Positions 8,512 through 17,087 of a stretch of 64,000 nucleotides of DNA are shown here, piece after piece. The translations under genes and the position numbers were made by a program. Location: contig NZ_CP036525.1 of NCBI RefSeq assembly GCF_007741535.1, forward strand, positions 2,108,001-2,172,000, given 5' to 3'. Under the pieces are notes generated by a model. It was not told the origin of the DNA, did not search any database, and saw only the letters and a program-made list of their open reading frames with translations. Source of the DNA: Rubripirellula lacrimiformis (GTDB lineage: Bacteria > Planctomycetota > Planctomycetia > Pirellulales > Pirellulaceae). The first letter of the stretch is position 1. The number at the start of each line of letters is the position of its first letter.

Positions 8512-8592
8512 TGGCGCAGTGTGGTGGCGATGATGACGCACCGTGGTGGCGATGATGGCGCAGTGTGGTGGCGATGATGGCGCAGTGTGGTG
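8499..8592. repeat. 22-bp tandem repeat between convergent stop codons
   Basis: Four complete copies of a 22-bp unit (GTGGTGGCGATGATGGCGCA plus GT or CC) begin at 8499, 8521, 8543 and 8565, followed by a partial copy to 8592. Differences are limited to one internal base and the two junction bases. The first copy includes the final codons and TGA of the TauE-like gene. The array ends 4 bp before the stop codon of the convergent DHPS-like gene. Confidence 0.9.
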
Positions 8593-8595
8593 TGA

Positions 8596-10062
8596 TCAGG
8601 CCGGTGGATTGTCCGGTGCTGATTCGATCTCGGATTGGCTTGGGGCAGTCGCGCGGTGACGGCTGCTGCGTTTGATTCGGTGCAGGTCTTCGGTTTTGGT
8701 CAGGATGCCCCAGTCCAGCGATTGGTCTTGGGAGTACTGTTTGCCGAGGGTCAGCGCGATGGATGCTTTGGCCATCTCGTATCCAAGATAGAACGCGTGT
8801 CCGGCATCCACGTTGTCCGAAACGCTCTCGTTCATCAGCCGATCAAACAATCGAAAAGGGTCTGAATCGTTAAGGTGCAGTCCAGCGGATAGCAAGTGGA
8901 TTTGATCGTCCTGTGCAAACAAACGGTAGTTGTTGTCCTTGATCGACTCCGCAAGTCCCGTTAACCCGGCCGATGGAAAGGGGCGTAGTTTGGCATCGCG
9001 AAGCATGACCAGCCCGTCCGACAAACGCTTGGGCGGAACCCCATGCCTGATGCTGTAGTGAGTCAGGCGTCTGGCTAAGTCACATTCGCGAACGGATGAA
9101 CGTGCCCAGTTGATGACTTGGGTCGTTAGCACGCTGTGAATTTTCAGTTCTTGGCAGATGGCCAACAACATGAAGTTGATTCCTGCCGAATCGACATCCG
9201 TTAGTTCGGTCAGGTTGCCGATGCCCATCATCATCGCAGCGTCGGGATAGTCACGTCGCACTTTCGCGTAACGCACCAAGCTTTCGGTAAAGCTGCCACC
9301 GATGGGTTCCAAAATCGGGTCCAAGCGAAACGGAACGTTGTTGTCGGACAAAAAGTCGATGGTTTTTTGGAAACTTTTTTCGTCGCCTGGTACGTCTGGA
9401 ATGGCGACGACTTCGCATCCCCAATCGACCGCAGCAAGGCGGTTGGTTGAGTTGACGGAAAGCACCAGCGAAGCGCCCCGCTTTGTTGCCGCGGCGGCTT
9501 CCCAAGGATCAAAGGTATCGATCGATACTCGCAGTCCTTGGTCCACTAATGCAGCAACGTAATCTCCCACCGCATTGCATCGCGTCGATGGGTCGCAGCC
9601 AAAGTCGATCACATCGGCGCCCTCGGCGCGGAGCTGATGTCCGATGCGAATGACTTCGTCGATGGACCTTCGTGGTGCGTGATTGATCTCGGCGATGATG
9701 TCGATGTCGTGCTGTCCGAAGTCCGCTTGTCTTTTTTTGCCGCCGAACAGTTCCGGGATAGCTCTGCAATCGTTTGGTCCGCAAATGACGGGGATTTGGA
9801 TCGATTCCGTCAGTTCTTCGATGCCGTTCTGGCAATAGCCAGGCAGGATGACATGCGTTGCTTGGGCTGGGATCTGCAGGTGTCGTTTTAGCCATTTGGG
9901 CGTCATCAAAGCCGCGACCGTGATGGGCATGACACCGATCGAAAAGGACAACGAATGTTGTTCGGCAAGCTCTTCGACAACCGCGCGCACGGCGGCCTCT
10001 GCCAATCGTCCAGTGACGAAGTGGTAGTGGTCGTTGGGTGCGACGGTAAGGGATGCGTTCAT
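8596..10062 (-). CDS. Dihydropteroate-synthase-like protein (tetrahydromethanopterin type)
   Basis: This 488-residue protein belongs to the DHPS-related proteins found with tetrahydromethanopterin C1-transfer genes in methylotrophs, archaea and planctomycetes. Residues 1-140 are a specific N-terminal domain (HFVTGRLAEAAVR at the start). The TIM-barrel DHPS core runs from about 140 to 400, with EGADVIDFGCDPST near 178-191 matching the pterin-binding region and VSIDTFDPWE a little later. The C-terminal part (LSAGLHLNDSDPFRLF and after) is also family-specific. It is presumed to act in H4MPT synthesis, but no other H4MPT gene lies in the window. Its 5' side faces the structured segment at 10112-10336. 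Confidence 0.85.
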   Translation of the reverse strand: MNASLTVAPNDHYHFVTGRLAEAAVRAVVEELAEQHSLSFSIGVMPITVAALMTPKWLKRHLQIPAQATHVILPGYCQNGIEELTESIQIPVICGPNDCRAIPELFGGKKRQADFGQHDIDIIAEINHAPRRSIDEVIRIGHQLRAEGADVIDFGCDPSTRCNAVGDYVAALVDQGLRVSIDTFDPWEAAAATKRGASLVLSVNSTNRLAAVDWGCEVVAIPDVPGDEKSFQKTIDFLSDNNVPFRLDPILEPIGGSFTESLVRYAKVRRDYPDAAMMMGIGNLTELTDVDSAGINFMLLAICQELKIHSVLTTQVINWARSSVRECDLARRLTHYSIRHGVPPKRLSDGLVMLRDAKLRPFPSAGLTGLAESIKDNNYRLFAQDDQIHLLSAGLHLNDSDPFRLFDRLMNESVSDNVDAGHAFYLGYEMAKASIALTLGKQYSQDQSLDWGILTKTEDLHRIKRSSRHRATAPSQSEIESAPDNPPA

Positions 10063-10111
10063 CCTGATAGCCTAGTCGAGTTCCGTGTCGGGTGGTGTCG
10101 TTAGGAACAGG

Positions 10112-10336
10112 AAGCTGCTTGCTAATTCCAAGCCTGGGGGGCGGTTCGACACGGCCTAATTGAGCGAGCAGCTTGGCGCAGGAAGATGCGGCGAAGCGTC
10201 GGAAAGATTTGGCAACTCGAACGAGGTCGGTCTTGACGCAAGGTGTCAAGACCATAAAACTTTTCATAGACGAGAGATCCGTCGATCGATTGCCAATGAT
10301 TTCGCAATCGTCGTGGCCGGGATCTCTCGTTTTTTT
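10112..10336 (+). ncRNA. Candidate structured RNA: three hairpins ending in a T-tract
   Basis: Three strong inverted repeats follow one another in the gap between two divergent genes. Hairpin 1 pairs 10112-10127 with 10158-10174: 16 base pairs including one G-U and one single-base bulge. Hairpin 2 pairs 10229-10237 with 10245-10253: 9 perfect pairs and a 7-base loop. Hairpin 3 pairs 10271-10280 with 10320-10329 (10 perfect pairs), contains an inner 7-bp stem (10287-10293 with 10304-10310) and is followed by seven T residues. I found no convincing open frame here. It could be a small RNA, or an attenuator leader for the downstream HTTM gene. On the minus strand the same stems could structure the 5' leader of the DHPS-like gene. 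Confidence 0.45.
10271..10336 (+). terminator. Intrinsic terminator with two-tier stem and T7 tract
   Basis: A 10-bp outer stem (CGAGAGATCC with GGATCTCTCG) and a 7-bp inner stem (CGATTGC with GCAATCG) precede TTTTTTT at 10330-10336. It would end a plus-strand transcript that contains no recognisable gene, about 140 bp before the HTTM coding region. Confidence 0.6.
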
Positions 10337-10473
10337 ATGCGCGTTCTGTTTGATCAAGCGTCATCGTCATCCCCCATGCTCTTTTCCTTTCGGTGTCTCT
10401 GTTGTCGGCATCTGTTTCCGAAACGCAACATCGCGATCAAACTTCGCAGGCGAAGTCTTGGGGCCAGTTGGCG

Positions 10474-11970
10474 ATGATACCGCGTTCGGCTAACGACGCC
10501 GTCGATTCGTTAATCCTGGTGTGGGTTCGAATCGTTGTCGCGATTGCAATTTACTGTTGGGCGGATTCGTTTTTGCGAAACGATCAGTATTTGGCGATCT
10601 TTGTCGAGCCACGATTCCTGTTCAAGTACGAACCGTTCCAGTGGGTCCAGCGATGGACTGCTGATGGGATGTGGTGGCACTTTGCGATCACCAAGATTGC
10701 TGCGGTTGGATTAGTTTTCGGATTGCTGTCGCGGGTCTGCGCTGCGACGCTTTGTTTTTCGATCGCCTATGTGTTGCTGGTCGAACGCCAGATCTACGTC
10801 AACCATTACTACCTCTTGTCGCTGACTGCAGGGCTGTTGGTGTTCCTGCCGGTTGGTGGGCGATGGTCGCTGGATGCGTGGTGGGGAATTCAGCGGCGCC
10901 GACGGTCTTTCCCTCGCTGGCAATTGTGGTTGCTTCGCTTCCAGTTGGGGTTGCCGTATTTCTACGGGGCAATCGCAAAGCTGAACGGTGATTGGTTTCG
11001 CGGTCAGCCTGGCGAACTGATCCTGCGAACACGCTTCGAAGTGGGCGGTCGCCCAATCAGTGAGTTGCCGGGCGTCGTGCAGGGGTTTGCGTACAGCGGG
11101 TTCGCTTACGATTTGCTGGTCGTGCCGATGCTGCTTTGGCGACCGACACGATGGCTTGCTGTGGCCCTTTCGTTGGTGTTCCATTTGACCAACGCGGCGA
11201 CACTGAACATCGGTGTTTTTCCTTGGTTTATGTTGGCCACGATGGTCGTCTTCTTCCCCCCCGATACACTGGGGCGGCGTTTGCGGTTATTTGTCGGGGC
11301 GAAGCCGGTCGACCCAGAAGTTGTCAGAAGTTGTTCGTCCAACGCTGTTCGATTGAACCCATCGCCACGCTGGGCCACGTCGTTAGCGTGGATGTACGTG
11401 ATCGTTCACCTTCTGTTGCCGCTGCGGGCCGCGATTTATCCAGGTGATTCGAACTGGAACGAACGGGGGCATCGGTTTGGTTGGCGGATGATGTTACGCC
11501 ACAAAGATGCGCTGACACATTATTTGGTGGTGGATCAGAATAGCGACGAATTTTTGTTTGTCCCATCGACGATCGTTTTGACCGGGTACCAGGCACAACG
11601 CGCCGATCATCATCCTGAATTGATTCGACAGACTGCGGTAGCCATCAGTGAAGCAGCGGCTGAGTTAGGAGTTCCCCAGAATCGTGTCTACGCCTTGGCG
11701 CTGGTTTCTTTGAATGGTCGCAAGCCGGTGCCAATGGTGGATCCCAATGTTGACTTGACGCAGGTCCGACGAGGGTGGTGGCGCGACGATTGGGTTCAAG
11801 ATGATCCGGGGCCGTTTCGAGACAAGGCTTGGGACGTGCCAAAGGATCGATGGTGGAGCGAGCTTGATTTGCCGGAACCGTTCGTGCCATTGCAGGGACG
11901 ATCGCCGACGGAACTGGAACGTTTCCTGAAGCAACTCTCTAATGAACGCCCCGACCAGGATGCCAAGTGA
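10474..11970 (+). CDS. HTTM-domain membrane protein (vitamin K-dependent gamma-carboxylase-like)
   Basis: This multi-pass membrane protein of about 498 residues has the HTTM region of gamma-carboxylase homologues: an N-terminal bundle of hydrophobic helices, NHYYLLSLTAGLLVFLP, the YGAIAKLNGDW segment with a conserved lysine, and LSLVFHLTNA. The C-terminal soluble part contains WNERGHRFGWRMMLR, a family hallmark. In animals this family carboxylates glutamates of secreted proteins; the bacterial role is unsettled. An in-frame GTG at 10393 would add 27 residues without homology, so ATG 10474 is preferred. A structured segment with a terminator lies upstream. A hairpin follows about 55 bp after the stop. 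Confidence 0.85.
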   Translation: MIPRSANDAVDSLILVWVRIVVAIAIYCWADSFLRNDQYLAIFVEPRFLFKYEPFQWVQRWTADGMWWHFAITKIAAVGLVFGLLSRVCAATLCFSIAYVLLVERQIYVNHYYLLSLTAGLLVFLPVGGRWSLDAWWGIQRRRRSFPRWQLWLLRFQLGLPYFYGAIAKLNGDWFRGQPGELILRTRFEVGGRPISELPGVVQGFAYSGFAYDLLVVPMLLWRPTRWLAVALSLVFHLTNAATLNIGVFPWFMLATMVVFFPPDTLGRRLRLFVGAKPVDPEVVRSCSSNAVRLNPSPRWATSLAWMYVIVHLLLPLRAAIYPGDSNWNERGHRFGWRMMLRHKDALTHYLVVDQNSDEFLFVPSTIVLTGYQAQRADHHPELIRQTAVAISEAAAELGVPQNRVYALALVSLNGRKPVPMVDPNVDLTQVRRGWWRDDWVQDDPGPFRDKAWDVPKDRWWSELDLPEPFVPLQGRSPTELERFLKQLSNERPDQDAK

Positions 11971-12019
11971 AGGAATGGCTGATCGCCGTTCTTTCTAGCA
12001 TGGAGATGGGAATCCCAAG

Positions 12020-12054
12020 AAAAAAACCTCGCACCGTCCTGAGACGATGCGAGG
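12020..12054 (-). terminator. Intrinsic terminator between convergent genes
   Basis: A 12-bp stem with one mismatch (12027-12038 and 12043-12054) has a CTGA tetraloop. On the minus strand it is followed by a seven-base T run (complement of 12020-12026), 35 bp beyond the stop of the polysaccharide export gene. On the plus strand only CTTTTG follows, so it serves mainly the minus-strand gene and possibly both. Confidence 0.75.
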
Positions 12055-12088
12055 CTTTTGATTTCTGATCGCGATGCCTGAGTCAGCC

Positions 12089-13453
12089 TTAGCGAGCTTG
12101 TCGGAAGATCTCTGCGATACCGAAGGTGAAGAACGTCGACAGACCGAAGTTGATCGCCTCTTCTTCACACTTGTACTGCAGGATCAGTGTGTCGCCAGCT
12201 TTCACAAGTGGGCGTTGTCGTGGGTCGTTGATCGCAGCGGATAGATCCACTTCGATGGCGACCTGTCCACCACAATCGTCTTTGCGAAGGATGTACAGCA
12301 TTCCTGGTGGTACACCCTGCACGCCTCGGCCGATCGATGTGCCGAACTGGCTAGCCGTTCCACCGACACTGGATCCGGCAATCGAGATCGCCCCAAGAAC
12401 ATCCAAGTCATAGTCACGAGGCAGCGGGAATTCGCCACCGTTTAGCAAGCCGCCGGTGTAGTAAACTTCGGTTTCTCGCGACTCGATGTAAACAATGTCT
12501 CCGTCGTTCAGAACGATCTGGTCTTCCGGGATGTTCGGAACAACACCTGGTTTGACTCGCAAAGGAATCCTTAGGATCGAAGGATCCTCTGGCAAAGGTG
12601 GTGGGCACGAACAAGGGTCCAGTTTGGCAGCTTGTTGTTGAGCGTACCACTGTTGCATGAACTGAGCACGCATCCGTTGGTCGGCTCGGTTGGCTCGCAG
12701 AACTTTGACTTCGTTCTTCGCATTCAAGCCGGGCAGACCACCGGTTTCGACCAGAGCGTGAAGGATGTCGTTCTGGTATGCGGGAAGCTTGACCAAACCG
12801 CCGGATGCACTTCGGTCGCTACCGCCACTGAAGAACTGAGCGGCCACGTTCTGGGTTGAAAGAGATCCGTTCCCGGTGCCGCCGCCATCTTCGCGAACCA
12901 CGATGACGTCGTAGGTTCGTTCTTTGATGATCGTGACGATCGGGCGAACTTTTTCAGGACGCAGGATGTCCTCGTCGATGTATTTGTCGCGAATCGCGTC
13001 GCGAACTTGTTCCAAGGTCAGGCCTTCGACGTCCAAAGGTTCGACCAAGGGAAGCGAGAGCGTGCCGTCATCTTGGACCGCGATGGGGTATCCGATCGAT
13101 GGTGGCAGCGTGCTTTCTGCATCCGGGAAGTTAACCGGAGGCGGTTCGGGTGGTTGGTTGGGCGGGTTGAAAGGCAAAACGCCTTCCACATAGATGCCCA
13201 GGATGTCACCACCGGAGATTTGGTAGTTGCGGGGTGGTTCGATCGACAGCAGAGCAATGTCGACAGGCACCAAGTCATTCTTGGGCTCGGCAAAGAACTG
13301 CGGCGGCAATCGATCTGCCGGCACTCCGTTGATCGGCTGCGTCAAAGCCGAGCACCCAGAAAGTGCCGTGGCAACCAGGCTGGCCGCAACGGCTGTCGTT
13401 GCGGAGCGGATCAAACGCCGTGTCCGCTCGACGGCTGGAATTTTAGTTTTCAT
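12089..13453 (-). CDS. Polysaccharide export lipoprotein (Wza-like)
   Basis: This 454-residue protein has an N-terminal signal ending in a lipobox (ATALSGCSA, Cys about residue 34), so it should be an outer-membrane or periplasmic lipoprotein. A poly_export domain starts near residue 77 (YQISGGDILGIYVEG) and continues through LSLPLVEPLDVEGLTLEQVRDAI. SLBB-like segments follow (GGLPGLNAKNEV and YYTGGLLNGGEF). Wza-type proteins form the channel that exports capsular or exopolysaccharide. A proline-rich loop near 95-115 and a Cys-rich CSCPPPLPEDP loop are unusual. It is co-directional with and 141 bp downstream of another lipoprotein gene, and divergent from an initiating transferase. Confidence 0.9.
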   Translation of the reverse strand: MKTKIPAVERTRRLIRSATTAVAASLVATALSGCSALTQPINGVPADRLPPQFFAEPKNDLVPVDIALLSIEPPRNYQISGGDILGIYVEGVLPFNPPNQPPEPPPVNFPDAESTLPPSIGYPIAVQDDGTLSLPLVEPLDVEGLTLEQVRDAIRDKYIDEDILRPEKVRPIVTIIKERTYDVIVVREDGGGTGNGSLSTQNVAAQFFSGGSDRSASGGLVKLPAYQNDILHALVETGGLPGLNAKNEVKVLRANRADQRMRAQFMQQWYAQQQAAKLDPCSCPPPLPEDPSILRIPLRVKPGVVPNIPEDQIVLNDGDIVYIESRETEVYYTGGLLNGGEFPLPRDYDLDVLGAISIAGSSVGGTASQFGTSIGRGVQGVPPGMLYILRKDDCGGQVAIEVDLSAAINDPRQRPLVKAGDTLILQYKCEEEAINFGLSTFFTFGIAEIFRQAR

Positions 13454-13594
13454 CCCTGAACTCTCTTGGTAGGGCTCGATTCTGAATTGCTGGAAGCCGT
13501 GGCCAGAGCCGCCGGTCTAACGAATGGCCAAGGAGGTAGCCTCGGCCAGATGAACGATCCCGAAATCCTTTCGAAATCGCCTTGTCTTGTCGCG

Positions 13595-14545
13595 TTACTC
13601 GAAACTGAACGGAAGCGAGTTGTCGTCTTCGTCACTGATGGTGACCGATCCCGACGAAGCGCCGAAAACCTGATCAATATCGATGTCGCTGTTATCCGTC
13701 ATCGCGGTATAGGCTTCTGCCTGCGATGAATCGAAACCGGACTCGTAGTCCGACAGCGACGAAGATCCAGTCGGATCAAAGCTGGCGCTGTTGGACGGCG
13801 CCAGTGTTTCGATGACTTCCGAAGCTCCGGAGGGCACGTCAAAATTGGCCGGTCCAGGAACGATATCGTGTTCTTGGTAGAACGGGTTCGCAGGCGTCGA
13901 TTCGATCGGAACAGGAGTCCCATAGGGCATCGGTGGCGGTGCCATCGCAGGCTGCTGGGTCGGACGTGTTTGAACGCTAACCTGGCTCCAGTTTCCGATT
14001 CCGTCTTCTTCGGCTGCGCGAGCACCCTCGGGGAATCCTTGGAACCAAGCGTTCACGGCGCCTTGGCCATTGGCCGACTGATAACGCCATCCCCAGTACT
14101 TCGATGGTGCCATTGCCGGCGTGCAAGCGTAGCCGCCTTGTGCAACTTCCATGTAGCCTTGGATGAATCCGTCTTTGAATTCTTTGCCGTAGCACTGCTT
14201 GCCAAACTGGCTCTTGCGGCAGTGCCATGCTTTCTCGGCTAACGCTTTGTTGCGATACCCGATCATAAAGTCGTCGATGCACTCGGAGTGGGCTAACGAC
14301 CGGCCGAAGCCTGCCGTCATCGTGCAGCCGGTCGATCCGACAACGATCAGTCCAAGACAACCAGCTGTTAACCATCGACGCAGCGAGCGAAGTTTAGGTG
14401 TACATTTGGTTGCCGGATCGATCGCATCAGAACCGGCACAGCCCAGTTCCAGTGAGTTCGTCGCGACGGATTTCGACTCGGCCACATTGACCCAGTCAGA
14501 TTTGTTCTGTTGAAGTGCTTTCGCACCAATGGAACGAATCGCCAT
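13595..14545 (-). CDS. Planctomycete lipoprotein of unknown function, exopolysaccharide locus
   Basis: This 316-residue protein has a long polar N-terminus (about 55 residues), then a basic stretch, a hydrophobic segment and a lipobox-like site (GLIVVGSTGCTM, Cys near 74). The start may therefore lie further downstream than annotated. The middle part (residues about 85-175) is rich in Cys, Trp and Gly (CIDDFMIGYRNKALAEKAWHC, GFPEGARAAEEDG). The C-terminal 130 residues are Pro-, Ser- and Asp-rich low complexity. I know this only as a type seen beside planctomycete export genes. It probably shares an operon with the Wza-like gene. Confidence 0.75.
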   Translation of the reverse strand: MAIRSIGAKALQQNKSDWVNVAESKSVATNSLELGCAGSDAIDPATKCTPKLRSLRRWLTAGCLGLIVVGSTGCTMTAGFGRSLAHSECIDDFMIGYRNKALAEKAWHCRKSQFGKQCYGKEFKDGFIQGYMEVAQGGYACTPAMAPSKYWGWRYQSANGQGAVNAWFQGFPEGARAAEEDGIGNWSQVSVQTRPTQQPAMAPPPMPYGTPVPIESTPANPFYQEHDIVPGPANFDVPSGASEVIETLAPSNSASFDPTGSSSLSDYESGFDSSQAEAYTAMTDNSDIDIDQVFGASSGSVTISDEDDNSLPFSFE

Positions 14546-14960
14546 TTTGGCCCCCCTTGGCTACAACGGCATTCGGTATGTCAGTCATGCAGATCGTGCG
14601 GGTCGTGTCGATGAGACACGTCGCTCTGGACTACTTATCGCCCCATCGAAGGGGCCGGATTAGACAAAAACACCGAAAATCGTAACTGTGCCGGTTGAGT
14701 CTTGTCTAACTGTCCTGGCGATGGCGCGGCTTCGGCACGTCCTGCAAGTCTTCCAAAACGGCTAAGCGTCGCATCCGGACGTTAAAACTTGCGGTAATTA
14801 CGAGTTCACCGGTTTTGTCTGATTCAAGCGACCTTATACTGTGCACCGGGCGTTGCGACCTGCTGTTGACTTTGGTGTTGACAGCACGAAAAGTTGCCTT
14901 TCGGCCACCTTGTTTGCTCAGATTCTCATCTTTGATTCCCTTTCGCGTCGGCATTATTTC
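14546..14960. other. Divergent regulatory gap between lipoprotein and transferase genes
   Basis: This 415-bp gap has no supported gene. It holds a 6-bp hairpin at 14604-14620 (CGTGTC/GACACG), a 5-bp GCCCC/GGGGC hairpin at 14640-14655, the TTAGACAA inverted pair at 14660-14709, and a TATACT hexamer at 14835-14840. The last could be the -10 box for the plus-strand transferase gene, with a weak -35 near 14812-14818. Confidence 0.5.
14660..14709. promoter_or_regulatory. Inverted octamer pair, candidate operator
   Basis: TTAGACAA at 14660-14667 and its exact complement TTGTCTAA at 14702-14709 are separated by 34 bp, so their centres lie 42 bp apart, close to four helical turns. They sit between two divergent envelope-polysaccharide genes, where a shared regulator could bind. 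Confidence 0.35.
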
Positions 14961-16571
14961 ATGGCATCGTTGATTGCGATCTCGCTTGCATTTTCTACTG
15001 TGGCGGCACTGATCTTGGTGCCATTGGTTCGGGCTATCTCACGAGCCACGGGGGTTGTTGATCGTCCTGATCAGCAGCGGAAACTGCAGTCCAAAGCGAT
15101 TGCTCTTGGGGGCGGTGTCGCTGTCTATGCCTCACTCGCGTTGGCCTTCGCCGGAACGATCCTGGTGGATCGTCTGTATTTTGGCCAATCGCTTGGGGCA
15201 ATCTCCATTCGGTGGTACATCCTGTTCGGCGCCGCTGCGGCTATGTTGCTAGTCGGATTGATCGACGACGCTTGGGGGCTTCGTGGCCGTCAAAAGTTGC
15301 TGCTGCAATGTTTGATCATCGCCTGCTTGGTTGGTGGCGGCACTGTGATCCACCGAATCAGCTTGTTCGGGGCTACTGTCGAATTGGGTGTCTTTTCATT
15401 CCCATTGACGATGCTTTGGTTATTGATCGCGGTCAACGCACTGAATTTGATTGACGGTGCCGACGGCATGGCCACCACAGCGGGGCTGATCATTTGCATC
15501 GGAATGGGGCTATCCGCTCTGTTTTTCAATTCGATGCTAAGTGTGGTTGTCGGATTTGCCCTGGCAGGGGCGCTGTTCGGATTCTTGTGCTTCAATCGTC
15601 CGCCAGCCAGCATTTATCTTGGGGATGCGGGCAGCATGATGATCGGATTGTTTCTTGGCGTGCTGGCGATCTGGAGCAATTTCAAAGAGTCCGCAGTGTT
15701 GGCTTCCGCGCCGATCGCGATTCTGGCCATTCCGCTGTTCGATTCCAGCGCGGCGATTCTGCGGCGTTGGCTAACCGGACGAAGTATCTATGTGACCGAC
15801 CGTGGTCACTTGCATCACCTGCTGCAGTTGAAATTCGGCAATCGCGGAATGCTGTTGGTGGTCGCTTTAATGTGCGGCATCACGACGACCATGTCGGTCC
15901 TTTCGCTGTATCTGCACATGCCGGCGCTGGCCGCTGTGGGCGTCGCAATCGTGATCGGTGCGTTGATCTATTCGCGAACGTTCGGGCATGCCGAAGCAAG
16001 GTTGTTGGTGGGGCGTGCAGCGAATGTCGTCAACTCATTTGCGGTCAACAGTGCACGCTGTGAAACGCTGAAGCACCAGCGACGTGTGCCTTTGCAAGGC
16101 AATGGAGATTGGGAGACTGTTTGGGAGCCTTTGGTTGAATTTGCGAAGAGCCACGACTTGGCCAAAGTCAAGATCGATTTGAACTTGGCATGGCTTCATG
16201 AGGGCTATCACGCCAACTGGCAGAGTGTTCGTTTGCCAGAAAAAGCGTTTCAAATGACCGTCTCGATCCCGCTGTTCACGCATCGTTCCGGATCCGATCA
16301 GCGACCGACTCAGATCGGGCGATTGGAAGTGGTGGCACTTGCCGAAGATGTCGACGCCTACCAAAAGATCAGCGAATTGAGCGATCAGCTTGCTGACATG
16401 ACACCCGAGATCGATCGGATTGTTTCTAGTTTGGAGCAGAGCCAATCGCCTGGCAGCGTAACAACTGGCATCGATTCGCCCGAGGCCCTGGTGCCGTCAG
16501 ACGGTACGGTTCCTGCCGAGCTGGAAGCGACGAGCAGCGACCTGCAAAAGTCTTCGGTCCCCAGCTCCTAA
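14961..16571 (+). CDS. WecA/MraY-family phospho-sugar transferase with C-terminal extension
   Basis: This 536-residue protein is predicted to move a sugar-1-phosphate from a UDP-sugar to undecaprenyl phosphate, starting polysaccharide assembly at the inner membrane. Motifs include LLVGLIDDAWGLRGRQK (aspartate pair), NALNLIDGADGMA, FLCFNRPPASIYLGDAGSM and DRGHLHHLLQLKFGNR, all typical of the WecA branch. About ten hydrophobic segments occupy residues 1-340. A soluble extension of about 190 residues follows (with WLHEGYHANWQSVRLPEKAF and an Asp/Glu-rich tail) and has no counterpart in WecA. ATG 14961 directly precedes the first membrane helix; an upstream in-frame GTG at 14841 adds unrelated residues. 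Confidence 0.88.
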   Translation: MASLIAISLAFSTVAALILVPLVRAISRATGVVDRPDQQRKLQSKAIALGGGVAVYASLALAFAGTILVDRLYFGQSLGAISIRWYILFGAAAAMLLVGLIDDAWGLRGRQKLLLQCLIIACLVGGGTVIHRISLFGATVELGVFSFPLTMLWLLIAVNALNLIDGADGMATTAGLIICIGMGLSALFFNSMLSVVVGFALAGALFGFLCFNRPPASIYLGDAGSMMIGLFLGVLAIWSNFKESAVLASAPIAILAIPLFDSSAAILRRWLTGRSIYVTDRGHLHHLLQLKFGNRGMLLVVALMCGITTTMSVLSLYLHMPALAAVGVAIVIGALIYSRTFGHAEARLLVGRAANVVNSFAVNSARCETLKHQRRVPLQGNGDWETVWEPLVEFAKSHDLAKVKIDLNLAWLHEGYHANWQSVRLPEKAFQMTVSIPLFTHRSGSDQRPTQIGRLEVVALAEDVDAYQKISELSDQLADMTPEIDRIVSSLEQSQSPGSVTTGIDSPEALVPSDGTVPAELEATSSDLQKSSVPSS

Positions 16572-17087
16572 AGATTCAGCTCCTGAACATCTTTTCAGGC
16601 GTGTCTCTTCCCCAGGCGTCGCACCAGAGTCCCCGGTGGCTAAGTGTCGAATGGCGAAACTCAGGTTTTCGCATGTTCCGACGCGTGCGGCCTGAACGGC
16701 CGGAGAAAGCTTTTCCTGCGTCTTTGCTTCGCAGCGGTGAAAGTTCCGTGGGCTGCTCAACAAGATTTTCTTTCTCTTGAGTCAGATTCGTGTTGACAGT
16801 GCCTGTCTGCTATGGCTATTCCCACTCACTGCAGGGTCTCTGGGTCTGCGGCTAATGCCCATCGAACGGGGCTTTGGCGGAAACCGAGGAACGGTTTCCG
16901 CCGAAGTAATCCATCAGCCGTAGGTTGCCAGCAAATTTTGATTAGCAAACGGTAGGGCAACCGCCAGCGACTTCTGCAAACATCGGACGGGAGCGGACAA
17001 CAACTCAGGTTCAGTCTTTTTGGCGACACCTCGGTTTGTGAATCTGTCCCACTTATTGAAGTCTCACCGCGAAGAAGGAGTGTCGCG
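16572..17087 (+). other. Structured leader region upstream of the secretin gene
   Basis: This 516-bp gap has no supported gene. A TTGACA hexamer lies at 16793-16798. It is followed by a GCCC/GGGC hairpin (16857-16871), an 11-bp perfect hairpin (16876-16886 with 16892-16902, loop AGGAA) and a 7-bp stem (16923-16929 with 16956-16962). The secretin gene starts at 17088 behind a strong AAGGAG at 17075-17080. The stems suggest a structured 5' leader; they match no riboswitch consensus I recognise. Confidence 0.45.

Noticed and set aside
8499-8592. CRISPR-like array
   Set aside because: The units are contiguous 22-bp tandem copies without spacers, and they derive from the end of a gene.
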